From positions 15,862,216 through 15,926,215 of the forward strand of contig NC_063261.1 in NCBI RefSeq assembly GCF_019578655.1: a stretch of 64,000 nucleotides of DNA, read 5' to 3'. This DNA is from Ricinus communis. Taxonomy: Eukaryota; Streptophyta; Magnoliopsida; Malpighiales; Euphorbiaceae. Within the stretch, counting starts at the first letter, position 1; each line of letters begins with the position of its first letter. Of this stretch, positions 44,690 through 57,239 are shown one piece after another. Under the pieces are notes generated by a model. The model worked only from the letters and a program-made list of their open reading frames with translations. It was not told the DNA's origin and ran no database searches. The translations under genes were made by a program, and so were the position numbers.

Positions 44690-45300
44690 CTCAAAGAAAA
44701 TTCTGTTCACTGAATAATAACGGTGATGGGACTAATTTCTTCTTGGCGTCTATATTGCTCAGAACCGCGTGATATTTTCTAAACCTTGTAAAAGGTTGAA
44801 TCTTGATTGGGTTGTTTGGAAAACCTTATAATATTTTCTAAACATGTTCTTGGATAAGGATAATTGGATTAGAGAGAGATTAAATTTATTCTATTGTTTG
44901 AGTGTTAGCCATAGAAAAATACTTAATTAAAGTATTAGCCATTAAAAAACTTGTAAAAGGTTTGAGTATGAGCTTCGAAATACTTAGATTTGATTTTGCA
45001 TCCATAAAATGATCATTGATAGTAAAAATTTTAAGTGAAACTTGAGTGGACATAGGGAAGGAGTTAGACAAATTACTAGCAACTCTTGAGTTTGATTTTC
45101 TTTTTCCTAAACTCTTATATTTACTTGTGTTTATTTTATTGTTTATATTCTCATATTAAATTGTTTAATTGCTTTGGTTAATTGCTTTCGCTTATATTAG
45201 TTTTAATACTCAAATTTTTCAAAGTAAAATTTTTTAGTTGAAATTGATTTTTGTAAACAACCTATTCACCCCCCTTTTGGTTACCATAAGGTTTTTCAGA
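44690..45300 (+). mobile_element. copia LTR-like remnant
   Basis: The stretch ends CAACCTATTCACCCCCC (45259-45275), a phrase often seen close to the LTR end of plant copia elements. The preceding 550 bp has the mixed composition of an LTR. No coding domain follows. Confidence 0.3.
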
Positions 45301-46736
45301 GGAGTTTTATGGTCTTCTATAATAGGAGTATTAAGTTCTCTTTTTATTAGAGTTTTATAGCCTTCCATTATGTGTTGAGTTCTCACTCTATAAAGAAAAA
45401 TAAAAAATTCAAACTGATATTCGAACAATCAGGCTGATCAAAAGATACCTATAAAGTCTATGTGGCTTAGTGTTAACGAGTGATGTGTTTTTTCCGCAGA
45501 TTGCAATCTACTGCCCCATCAATACGATTGATGATTGTTAGAGGTAAATTACTTTACATGTATTCCTTGATGTTTGATATTTATTTTTATTTTTTTTACA
45601 TCAAAATATATCTATTAATCATTTTTAATAAAATATCCATATTCCTTTCAAAAAAATCTTATAAATTTATAAATATAACTTTCTATAATTATGAAAATTA
45701 CAAACATATAATGATAAAGAGTTTCATACTTATCCCAAACCTATGTCGACTCTTAATGAAGCAAAAATGGTAAAAGTAAAAGGTATTTTTCATAAGTGCC
45801 ATAAAATATAAAGTAATTATAAAAATATTTGTAAGAATTACTGACAAGAAAAGTATTTAAAAATAAAATTTTATCTACAAAAATACTTTAAAACGGAAAT
45901 TTATTTACAAAAATATTTAATTTGACTTTTTAAATTAAAAGATATATGTTGGATATACTTTGAAGAAAAAGTATAGATGTTTAGTATATTTTTTATAGAT
46001 AATAAATCTAAAACATGTTAATTTTTGTAAATTATTATTGCATTTTGTTTGAATTTGTGTTATTAATAATGAATAAATACATAAACAAATCTAAAAGGTA
46101 TTTTTTTAAATTTAAAAATTTGGAGATGTTTTGAGAATATTATATTTAAAAAATGAGATAAATTGCTACAAGATAAAAAAAAAAAGTATATGTTGATTAT
46201 ATATTGAAGAACACAATATATATCTAGTATACTTTTGATATAAACTAAATAAAATATATGTTGATTTTAATTTATATTTATATTTAAATACCAATGATAT
46301 GATGAAATATCAATTTATTTCAATATTAAAATTTAAATGAATAGTTACAATATTTATAAGTATTTTAAAAAGCTAAAAAAAAGTGAAACATTAACAAAAT
46401 AAAAGTAAATAATAGTAATATATTTAACCAAAAATAATATAAGTTAGGTTTCTCAATTTTTTTAAATAAAATAAAATGCAAACTCAAATAAAGTTGAACG
46501 ACAAAAGATATATATTTATCAAATAATAGTATATTTTGGATATTTAAATTTTTTTAAAATGAAATAGAATTTAACTCAAATGTTTAACAATAAACGGTAT
46601 ATATTTACTAAAATATAGTATAGGTTAAGTATCTCAATCTAATTTTGAAAAGTAAAAAAAAAGGTGAAGAATGAATACTTCTGAAAACAATATGGGATAA
46701 TTTAAAAAAAATGAAAGTATTTTTATATTTGTTTTA
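45301..46736. other. AT-rich, no gene seen
   Basis: Includes several loosely repeated TATATRTTGATTATAT/TAGTATA motifs (45945-46640). No coding frame of interest. Confidence 0.45.
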
Positions 46737-47476
46737 AAAAATAAATAAATAGTGAAAATTCCTCAAAAGTAAAATCTACGCTCCTTTTTGCTCCATTGTG
46801 GTTCCTAAAGCTTTTGGATGGGTGATCCAAATTGATTTGTGGGTTGCAAATTATCTAAATGATTCTTTTCGATAGATAATAAATAGGGTAAATACTTAAT
46901 GGAAGAAAACTTCTTGCCTATTTACTTAATCATCCTTATGTTATATCAATGCCATTGCAAAGAAATTACACAGAAGTTTCCCAAAGTTGCTAATGCAATT
47001 TCTTCATGATTTCTTCTTCAAACCAATCCTTTTCTCTCACATCAACTTTGGTCAACCAACCAACAAGCTTAAGATATATATATAATACACATTTTATTTT
47101 TATTTTTTTATGGAATAAAGTTTAATTTGGCCACTAATCTTATTGTTCGGGTTTAATTTGACCATTTTCTAAATTTTTGAACTTTTTAATCCAAACTTTT
47201 GCATACTTAGCTCAAATTAGCCATATTTTTTATAAAAATGAGAGAGTGAGTTACATACTCCTTAGAAAGAGAGTGGATATAATAAAAAATAAAAAAATTA
47301 ATTTTTTATATTAAGTTATTTAAATTAAAAAATATATATTGATATTTAAATAAAAATAAAAATAAAATAAATATTGCTACAGTGTTCCTACTTTTTTTTC
47401 TTAATAATAACAGTAAAAGAGACAGTTACAGTTGTAGTGGTACCGAGGACGATGAAAGCGAGAGCAATTTCATTAA
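46737..47476 (+). repeat. ~740-bp direct repeat, unit 1
   Basis: Near-identical over most of its length to 47633-48436, from AATAGTGAAAATTYCTCAAA to GAAAGCGAGAGCAATTT. Relative to unit 2 it lacks about 57 bp (after AAAGCTTTTG at 46818), replaced by GATGGG. It contains the retrotransposon-leader-like phrase TGGAATAAAGTTYAATTTGG and an inverted pair of GAGAGAGTGAGT motifs. Non-coding. Confidence 0.8.
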
Positions 47477-47632
47477 GAATAATGGTGGTAATAGTTACTT
47501 ATTGCTTAATTATATTAATTGTACTATAATTATATTTATTTAATAGTTTTTAAATAATATTATAATTTTTTAATTATTTTTTATTTTCAAGAGAGAGTGA
47601 CTCTCACTCTCTTATTTTTTAATATTTATTTT

Positions 47633-48436
47633 TAAAAATAGATAAATAGTGAAAATTTCTCAAAAGTAAAATCTACACTCCGTTTTGCTCCATTGTGGTT
47701 CCTAAAGCTTTTGCATGCACCATTTTAATTGTGGAGCAGCCATATAACTAATAAACAAGTTCACTTGTGGCTGATCCAAATTGATTTGTGGGTTGCAAAT
47801 TATCTAAATGATTCTTTTCAATAGATAATAAATAGGGTAAATACTTAATGGAAGAAAACTTCTTGCCTATTTACTTGATCATCCTTATGTTATATCAATG
47901 CCATTGCAAAGAGATTACACAGAAGTTTCCTAAAGTTGCTAATTCAATTTCTTCATGATTTCTTCTTCATACCAATCCTTTTCTCTCACTTCAACTTTGG
48001 TCACCCAACCAACAAGCTTAAGATATATAATACCAATATTTGTCACAATCACCACATTTTATCTTTATTTTCTTATGGAATAAAGTTCAATTTGGCTATT
48101 AATTTTATTGCTCGGGTTCAATTTAACAATTTTTTAAATTTTTAGACATTTTAATCCAAACCTTTGCATATTTAGCTTAAATTAGCTATATTTTTTATAA
48201 AAATGAGAGAGTGAGTTACATACTCCTCAGAAAGAGAGTGGATAGAATAATAAATAAAAAGATTAATTTTTATATCAAATTATTTAAATTAAAAAATATA
48301 TATTGCTATTTAAATAAAATAATAATAATAAAATAAATATTGTTACAGTGTTCCTACTTTTTTTTCTTAACAATAATAACGAAAGAGATAGATACAATTG
48401 TAGTGGTGTCGAGGGCAGTGAAAGCGAGAGCAATTT
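47633..48436 (+). repeat. ~800-bp direct repeat, unit 2
   Basis: Second copy of 46737-47476, separated by about 155 bp of AT-rich DNA. It retains the segment CATGCACCATTTTAATTGTG to CACTTGTGGC that is missing in unit 1. Confidence 0.8.
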
Positions 48437-48572
48437 GAGTCAAATATACAAAAATCTGAACTAAAAAGTCTATAAATTTAAAAAATGATTAAATTGAATC
48501 TGGGTAACAAAATCAGTGGCCAAATTGCATTTTATTTATTTTTCTATTAAAAAGTTTATATTTGAATGTCAA

Positions 48573-50034
48573 GGGGTAATTACAAATATCTTGGGGTTTA
48601 TATTCTGCACTCATATCCCTTATCTTTTTTTTTTTTTTATATGTCATTCATCGTAAAAGTCTCTCTGTACAGTGAACTTTGAGTTAGTCAAAAGTGGTAA
48701 GTTGTCATATTTGACTGACATGTTTACCGTCTGAAACTATATTAAACTTTCATCCCTCTTTTCACTATCCACTTTCCCTTTCCAATTCACGGAATCCATT
48801 GCCATCCACCACCATCCTCACAGCAGCCTCCCTCACCAAAACCATGTCCAATTCCTTCCATTTAACCTCAGAGTCCTTAAACCTTTTTTGAAAATATTTG
48901 ATTCACTTTAGTTATGCAAAAAGAGTAAAGCTTAGAAAGAAATGGCTGAAAATTTATTTCAAAACTCATTCCTTAATCAAAACCCATTTGGACATTTTAT
49001 CAAACACTTAACTTACAATCTTAAAGAATAATCTTAAAACAAATATGATAGTAATAACAAAATTAACGTAATCATCAATTGCAACTGACCCTCAAATTAA
49101 TTTTCTTTTTTAGATGTGAAAAGAGAGATTAGTTATATATTCGTTTTGCACATACATCAAATTTAAGAAGGCACCATTGCCAAAAAAAGCAAAAAAGAAA
49201 GAGATAAAAGGAGAAGGAACAATATGTCAGCAGTAGTAGCTAATCCAAATGGCGTATCTTATGTCAAATAGCCCTTTATTGCCTCCACCTTCGAGCTATG
49301 GGGAAATGAAGGGAGTAAGAAAATGAAAAAGAGTACAGAAAGAAGGAATTTTATAAAAGAGAGATTGATAAACCTTTTAGCTGTCACCGTTGCAAAATGA
49401 ATGAGATATACAACTTCTGCTATTTAGGTTAAGAGTTAAATTATCTTTTAAAGTAATTTCATACCCTACAATCACTATAACAAACGTCAATTAACACAAA
49501 AATGTATATTATTAAAAGACGAAGAATGTGAGTGCATATTATATTAAATCTTACCGGAATAAATTTATAAATATCTTTGTGAGCTTGAACTTATATTTTT
49601 TTATTCTTTAATAATATATGTATTTTCATCTCTTATGGTAACTATTATTTATTTATTCGTTAATATTGTGTGAAATTACTGAAAAATACTATAAATCTTA
49701 CTTAATTTTGTATTTTTATTACTTTTTTAAATATGAAATTTTATTTTTTTATTGCATTTTTCTCTAATTTAAATAAAAAAAATATCTTTATTTCATTCTA
49801 AAATAAATTTTAATACCCTCATATAAGAGTAAAAATATCCTTTTTAAGTTAGTAAAATATGACACTTCGGTATTTTGATCGACTCAAAATTCATTAACCT
49901 AGCAGAATACTAATAGAAGAACTATTACGATCAACGACTTATAAAAGAGAAGAATAAAAATATATATTTTTAAAATCTAGAGTATGTAAGTGCATATTAT
50001 ATTGAACGTTAGGGAGGTATTTGTAATTACCCCT
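48573..50034. mobile_element. ~1.46-kb element bounded by inverted AAGGGGTAATTACAAATA repeats
   Basis: The left end AAGGGGTAATTACAAATATC and the right end read inward AAGGGGTAATTACAAATACC match over about 20 bp, with weaker similarity to about 50 bp (GCACTYATAT / GCACTTACAT). A third partial copy of the end sequence lies inside at 49526-49590 (GTGAGTGCATATTATATTAA). No coding frame. The internal sequence is mixed, with a GC-richer patch at 48770-48880. A non-autonomous DNA transposon is likely; its superfamily is unclear. Confidence 0.5.
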
Positions 50035-53030
50035 TTTTAGATTTCCCAATGTGTAATTATATGAGGTGTGTGTTCACTTATCTTGAATATAGTGCATTAG
50101 ATAAGGTCATCAATTGTAAGTCTGTTGATTTCCCAATATGTGGACTCGCCATTATTCAACTTTTCTTCTTTCTTTTTTTTCTTGTTTGTTAATTTTTGGG
50201 TTTAGAAAGGGATTGCTTTTGACACGTTCATTATAAAGTGATCATGAGCATAAAAAGCTATCACTTCTCCTTCAAACAATGAGAAGGTTCCTAATTAACT
50301 AGTAATAAATTGATTATTTTAAAACCCAATTACCTAACACTTATTATTACCTTATCCTGATTAAGAAAACAAAAGTTGACTCAAAACTATAGCAGCAATT
50401 ATTAGAAATTTCCAAAAGAATCGGAGTAGTCGCTTGCAATGGACTTTGCATTGCTTTATTATTCCACCCTGAAACCGACATGTTTGTTTTTGTCACTCTG
50501 AATTTCGACAATTTTATCCAAATTTCAACAATTAAATTGAGAAATGAGTTAGCGTGTATGGTTAATATGTCTGCAAGCTAGGAAAAGAGAATAGTATTTT
50601 CAATAATAGCATTGCTTATCTGGTATGTAACATAAGTACCTCTCTTATAAAACTTCAAGCTATTGCAATTCTCTTCTGATTCGTGATATCTCTAGAAATG
50701 TCATTTTCTATTTTAAAAATTAGAGTTCTAAATTGATAATAAAAGAAAACTTTAAATTTTCATCTCTTTTTTATCATTTTCCACGTCATAAATAATATAA
50801 ATAATTAAAAAAATTATATTTTTTCTAAGTGGCAGACACGTCAACCATAGACACAAGCCAATTTATCAATTTAATCTGTCTGGATACAATTGAAATCAAT
50901 TTTCTAAATTAGGGTAAAATTTTTAAAATTAAAAGGTTTGATAAATTTGAAAAAACATGAAAAGACTTTAGTTTATTTGGTCTTTTAGCCTTACAATAAT
51001 ATAAATAATTATTGAGTAGTTAATGTTAGTATTTTATTTTATTTTATTTTAATTATAAAATTTTAATTTAATTTAATTTAATTATTTTATTTTAATTTTG
51101 GTTATAATTTATTCATTTTGTCAATAAGGAACTTACATATCTATCTTAATTATTTTTTTAATTGATTATTATGTAACATGTTAAAATAAAATTTATAAAC
51201 ACTAAATTAAAATAAAATTAAAATTGAATAATTGAAATGAATTTAAATTAATATTTTCTGATAAAAAATAAAATAAATGTAAAGTTCAATGACTATTTGT
51301 ATTATTAGTACTCATAGACTTAGTCTAATGAGAGGTGCACACTTGAGCAAGGTCTTAAGTTTGAATTTCTTTTTTCTCATTTGTAACTTAAATAAATTAA
51401 TTCTAAATAATTTTAGTGTGTTAAGTAAAAAATATTTTAAAAGCAATTAAGGACTTAATTGGTTAAAAATTAGGATCTAAGGACTTGGCAGGTAAAATAT
51501 AGAGATCAAATAGTAGATTTTATACACTAGTTAACAACCTTTTAGACCTTCGGTTAAGAGAAGACCTAAATTTCATGAAAATATAAAGAAAAGTGATGAA
51601 AAAGAAAAAGAAAGAGAATCGAATTATATCTCTTTTGCTGGACCGCCAAGCATAATTCAAGGAAAAACTTGCTTTATAAACAAAAACTCTTATAGCAGAT
51701 CTCTTGGGTTCCTTATGCTGGTTTCAACATAATTTCATAAAATGTGATAAGTAGACAAATAATTGTATCTCTTAATTATTGTTTTTACTTTCATGAATTC
51801 AACTATAAATTGAAGGTAAATAAATTTAATTAAGATTTATAATCCTAATTATCAATGTTAAGTTATATTGTAAAAAAATATCAAATTTGTATATTTTATT
51901 TTCTTGTATATCTATCTCCCTATGTTGATTGAATTAAAATATAAAAATTCCATAAACTTAATTTATGTCCTAATTTAATACATTAATATAATAATTTTTT
52001 TATTTTAAAAAAACACCTATCCTGAAAAGATAAATAGATTATAAAACTTAAACCAAGTTTATACTATCAAAACATTAATTAATGAGTTGGAACATTATTC
52101 TGATTGCTCATATTGTCGACATGTTTAGGCTACTAATTAGCAAGTTCAAAGCATTGTGTTTGCTTACTTACTAGCTAAGCATACATTAACAATTATATTG
52201 CAAATATTATTATTTACAGAAACTTCATATTATATATATTTGTATTGGAGACATTGAAATAACGAATAAAGTTAATTTAAAAGTGTATCGCACTATGAAG
52301 TCAAAGTCACACATGCTATGCTTTATTGGAATTACAATCAAGAGGCTATAAATCACATACTTGTGCAGCAAGGTAATCAGAAAATTCTATCCAGCCAGAT
52401 GTAAATGCTAGAGAAAGTTATTTAACTAAATTCTTGAATTCCACTTTTTAATATTTAATATAATATTTTATCATTCCTAAGAATTTATATAATATATATA
52501 TATATATATAAGATTATTACTTTTTTCTTATTCTTATAGCAGAAGCTATTTGCTTAAAAAATAAAAATAATAATTGACTCTGAATAACGGTTCAATTATT
52601 AGTGAAAAAAGAAAATCTAAAATCCCAAAATTAATTTATATTTATCATTTCTAAAATAGAGGAAAAATCGAAAAATTGGGTTATAGTTAATTATACTAAG
52701 AAATATTCGGAGATGGTTCAGTGGGTAGGCAACTAAACGATTTAGGTATTTTTATTCTCTTCACCAATTATTTGTTGCAGTACGAAGACTAGAGAGAGAG
52801 AGAGAGAGATTGCGGGTAAAGGAAGGTTGAAAGAAGGTTGTCGTTTGTCAAGGCATATAGAATTAATCTACTTGTTCTTTAATAGAGGAAACTGCCATGA
52901 AGTATCAGTTTAATTTCCCTGAAGCAACAGTTGGATTACGCTAGCTATAGACTCTGTGATTGCCCAGAAACTAATAGGCTAATAATATTCCCATTCAACG
53001 CAGGTCTTCATTTATGAATCTCTCTCTCTC
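50035..53030. other. intergenic, no gene seen; one tRNA-like SINE remnant
   Basis: 51311-51360 reads TTAGTCTAATGAGAGGTGCA then CTTGAGCAAGGTCTTAAGTTTGAATTTC, which resembles the A and B box of a tRNA-derived SINE (TAGYCTAGTGG and GTTCGAATCC). 52795-52811 is a short (GA)n tract. The rest is AT-rich with nothing recognised. Confidence 0.45.
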
Positions 53031-53032
53031 TC

Positions 53033-53043
53033 TATATATATAT
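53033..53043 (+). promoter_or_regulatory. TATA box region of B3 gene 4
   Basis: CTCTCTCTCTATATATATATG, about 95 bases before the ATG at 53135. The CT tract followed by TATA is typical of plant core promoters. Confidence 0.45.
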
Positions 53044-53134
53044 GCATACATGCATATATTCTGTCAAGAACATCATCTTGGTACATTCATCATCATCTAC
53101 TAGAATCTCGTAATTAAGTTTCTCAAAGCTGGCA

Positions 53135-53494
53135 ATGGTGGTACTGATCTCAAAATTAATAACCAAAACCGATACTGAGAGTTACTTGTCTTTCCCTACA
53201 TGTTCACTAGGGCTACTGCCCTTCGAAGACGGGCATTCCATGAACATGAATGTGTATGATAACAGTGGCCGGGAATGTATATTTTCTTCCACCATCCAGC
53301 GAAACGACAGCATCGGGCGGTTCCTTTCAGTGGGCTGGCTTGATTTTGTTCGTCACAAAGATGTTAGAGAAAAGGACAAGATTACTATTCTTGAAGACGA
53401 GATTATCAAGAACCAAGTCACAGGAACGAGGATCAGAATTGAAGTAAAGCGGAAAATCAGGTTGTTTGGCCAAGATATTTGGGCAGATGTCTGA
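53135..53494 (+). CDS. small single-B3-domain protein 4
   Basis: Single-exon frame of 119 residues: MVVLISKLITKTDTESYLSF, LPFEDGHSMNMNVYDNSG, RFLSVGWLDFVRHKDVREKD, and the tail RIEVKRKIRLFGQDIWADV. It is most similar to the B3 gene at 25344-25709; shared runs are GRFLSVGWL, KIRLF and DIWA. The R-V-G-D turn expected after DVR is E-K-D here, a change in a usually conserved position. It lies on the opposite strand to its closest relative and about 27 kb away, so the family spread by more than simple tandem duplication. Confidence 0.8.
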   Translation: MVVLISKLITKTDTESYLSFPTCSLGLLPFEDGHSMNMNVYDNSGRECIFSSTIQRNDSIGRFLSVGWLDFVRHKDVREKDKITILEDEIIKNQVTGTRIRIEVKRKIRLFGQDIWADV

Positions 53495-53689
53495 AGCTTT
53501 ATATGAAAGTTGTTTTTCTTTTTACTTTAAATTTGACGTGAATGATATAACTTTAGTAATGAAAAATATATTCAAGTATTGCAAATAAGCGTGATCTGAT
53601 TATATTCGCACTTCTAATAATTAGAGACATTTGGAGTTGTAATTTTCTTGTTTTTTAATATTACAGCACTTACAATGAATTAATAAAGA

Positions 53690-54325
53690 ATATTATTATT
53701 TAATAACTACATTAAAACGTTTGAGAAAGACTTAAAGAATCAATAGCTGATAGTTGACCGAGTCGGAATTAACTGCTAATTATATCGGCTATATTTTAAA
53801 GTTTTTTTTTATTAACTGATATTAATTTTATTTTATTTATTTATTTGGACAACATTATTTTTATTAAAATTTATAAATGATAATTTATTTTAATATGATC
53901 TCATATAATTAATTTTTTAATAATTCATAAATAATAATAATTATTTTAATACTATAGTTAGTAGTTAAATATTTATAATATTATAATTATGGGATTTAAA
54001 ATTAGAAACTTCTTATTAATAGAATTTAAATGTTAATTCATACTTTTAAAATAATTTTTATAAATATCATTAATAATAAAAATAATTAAGCTAAACAAAA
54101 TTAATTATAACATTTTAATTATTATAGATTATTTTTATTAATTTGTATTATTAAAAATAATACAATAAAATAAAATACACTTTATGATAAACTATTCTCT
54201 CAATATTCATTTAACATACTAATAACAACCACTAATAAAAGTTTATCAAACTGTTTAATTTATAAGCTACCAGATATCAACCAATAGCTACCGGCTGCAT
54301 TGATCGGCCAAATCAAACATTATCC
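53690..54325 (-). mobile_element. MITE family A, copy 3 (inverted)
   Basis: Reverse complement of the family at 1386-2011 and 4690-5316: TATAATATTTTTAAT-type core, AACTTATTTT-like and CATTTAACATACTAATAACAAC in inverse order, ending GGCCAAATCAAAC. Diverged and slightly truncated at its left side. Confidence 0.55.
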
Positions 54326-54347
54326 TAAATCAATTGATAAAGACTTA

Positions 54348-54425
54348 AGAATCAACATCTAATAACTGATTTAATTCTAATAAAGTATTGATTATATCAA
54401 CTCTATTTTAGAGCTTTTTTTAGAG
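54348..54425 (-). mobile_element. MITE family A, end fragment
   Basis: AAGACTTAAGAATCAACATC to CTCTATTTTAGAGCTTTTTT repeats the start of copy 3 (53727-53805) only 20 bp beyond the end of that copy. It breaks off at 54425. Confidence 0.5.
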
Positions 54426-54539
54426 AGATTCTTACTTAAGCTTGTAATATACATGGCTGTTATGATTTGCTTTGCTTTGTGTTTTTTGGCTTTAAATGTG
54501 TTTCATTTGATTTTTTTTAGTCTAGTAAAAAGTAAACCA

Positions 54540-55165
54540 TTTACAGTCCATTTGGTTTACGGATTTACAATCCTTAGGACTAGGCTTAATCCTAGGCTTA
54601 GTTAAGCCATGGAATCGCTTATATTAAATATTGTTTGATACAATTATGTTAATCATAGGATTAATTAACCTTAGTTTTGTAATCCTATATTTGGTAGGAT
54701 TGTTTAACTAGATAAAAAAATTATTGTAGTAATCAAATTACTGACCCTTTGCGCTATATATAAAACTTGTATCTTCTAATTTTTCTCTTTTTCTTTCTCT
54801 CAAAATGTCTTCTAAGTTTATTCATCTAGTCTACATCAATTTTTTTAGCTTGAAACTACCATTTTTTGCTCTAGGATATATAGATGTAAACATAGGCAAT
54901 TGTAAATAAATGAAAAAAATAAAGATCATTTTAGAAAAATAAAATAAGATCTGAAGGCTATTTTAGAGATTAAAATTTTATTAATTATGGATTAGTAATC
55001 CCACTAGATATGACTTACTAAAGACATGAGGGACTTGGTTTTAGATAAAACTTATCTCATAGGTTAACTAAGCCATTAAGTTTGTTAAGCCCAACTTTTA
55101 TCATATATATCAAACATAGTATTATTATAACTTAATTAAGCAATTCCATGTATCAAACCAGGTCA
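54540..55165. mobile_element. MITE-like element of a different family
   Basis: Left end CATTTGGTTTAC, then TTAAGCCATGGAATCGCTTA and TGTTTGATACAATTATGTTA; right end read inward TGGTTTGATACATGGAATTG, then CTTAATTAAG. The two ends resemble each other, and TTAGTTAAGCC/GGTTAACTAAGCC motifs are repeated inside. No coding capacity. Ends approximate. Confidence 0.4.
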
Positions 55166-57239
55166 GTAACTTTGTCCATGCATGGTTTACCAAGAATAAT
55201 GTTTTACGAAGGGATAATGAAATAAACTGTGACTAAATAATTATGGTCCAGACTTGCTAATGGCTCTGCATCAAGTTGTTTCTCTTGTTATATCACGATT
55301 CATGTGTTGTAGCACTTGTAATTTAATTGGGTGCCTAGGATTATGTCCTCTTTCACAGCAGCAGAATTTCTAAGTCTTCAATAGTGCTATGTACCATGTT
55401 TTTGCTTGTCAGATGGTATGGCATTGGTATGCTATCTGCTCAGTTCTCTATCTTGGTATTTGGTTTGGTTCTTCAGGTCTGAGATTAAGGGATACCATGC
55501 AAAGGACATGCACCTCTTATTCTCTTTTCTGCATTATGAATTATTTGCTTTTATGTAATCTGGTTGTGTTTTGATGTACTTTTTCTGGCTTTCTTCAATT
55601 ACAAATAGTGCTGCTTTAACTAGTTAGTTTGTGTGCATTGGGTTCAACCAATTCAACCTATTGGTTAAAGAATGAAAAGTCCGAGTCTAATTCTAAGTTT
55701 TCCCTATCATTAAATAAAATTGAAAATCAAATTATAAAATATAGAAAATGACTGATATAATGAGATATTACATTAAATAATATTGTCATGACTTTAGACA
55801 TACATTAATTAATTATTTCCCGGGTTACATACGACAAATACTATTGAGATAGGTTTGGAATTGGCAATTACCGAATAATAGATTAACTTTAAGAGTAATT
55901 ACTATTTATTCACTGAATCTTACTCTAATATCTGAATTATTCCTATATTGATTTTATTTTATTATATAATTTAATCATTAAACTTTTACCAAATATGAAA
56001 ATTCATCTAAAATTAATATCTTATCATTTTAGAGTAAAATTATTAAATTTAATAAAAATAATTGTTAGTTTTACAATAAGTGAACTTCAGAATCCAACAA
56101 ATTAATTGATTATCATTTCTAATTAGTCTAATTTTTAGCATAATTTAATTCTAAAAATTTAAATATTTTAAAAATATATATATTTAGGGTAATGTTATCG
56201 AACTAGTATATAATTCAACTTGAATTATTAAAATAGAATACATATTTATAATTAAAAATATTTATTTTTTTTATTATTATTTTAATAAAAATTAGAATTA
56301 AATTACTTTAAAAATAAAAATATTACTCGAATTTAATAAATAAATTAATTTTGAACAGTTTTAATACTTAATAAAAAATTAAAAAATTAAATTATAATTT
56401 ATTTTTTAATTTAGTTCTTTAACTACATTAATTTTGGAAGCATAGAGTTAATAATCAATTTTATAAAAAATATAAAAAAAAATTAGTATAATAACAACTT
56501 AGTATATAATAAGACAATTTTATATATTAAAATAAAAATTAAGGGAGAAAAAGTAATTAGCCCTGAGCCAATTTGGCATCATAGCCACCTACTTTACTAT
56601 TATCTTCATTGGTTACATGTGACTGAGAGCCCTACCACCATTGAAAATATTGGCCACTTAATCCCATCATTTTTTAACTCTCTATTTATCTTCTTTGTTC
56701 CCCACTCTGTTTTCCAAAACATTTCACCAAACAAACACCAAGCCACAATCTCTCTTCAAACTTTCTTCTTTCATCCTTTTAACTTCATCTATCTCAATTT
56801 ATGCCTCTTTTCTATTTCTTTCTTGTTTAGTCAAAGAAAGATAATATATATTTATATAAGCTTATATGTCCTTTATAAAGCCCCTCAAGCTCCCAAGTTT
56901 CATGGATAATCACTGTCAAAGGAATCAAAACAAGGGAGGAAGGTTAGCTATCATATGTATGATGATTTTTAGATTTGTTACTTTTGCTATTTTAGCTATC
57001 ACCTTGGTTAAAGTGCTATTCTTTTACTTGTTAATACTGCTTGAAAATAGTTGATATACAATATTTAAATTATTTTATTCATACTTTATCACCGAAAAAA
57101 AAAATTATTCTTGTTCATATAATTTTTTGGTTTGATATAGAAAATATAATCTAAAAGATGGAAGTTGCTAAGGAAGCTATTTATATGCTATTATTCATTC
57201 TGTGGCAGTTGGGTTCTGATGTAGATTACATGTTGGATT
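55166..57239. other. intergenic; no gene recognised
   Basis: 55190-55640 has moderate GC and looks like old transcribed sequence, but no frame is recognisable. 56570-56900 looks like a promoter and leader (pyrimidine-rich, TATATTTATATAAG near 56845) in front of a small frame, 56902-57054. That frame starts MDNHCQRNQNKGGRLAIICM and has one long hydrophobic segment; it may be a small membrane peptide or noise. Confidence 0.35.
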
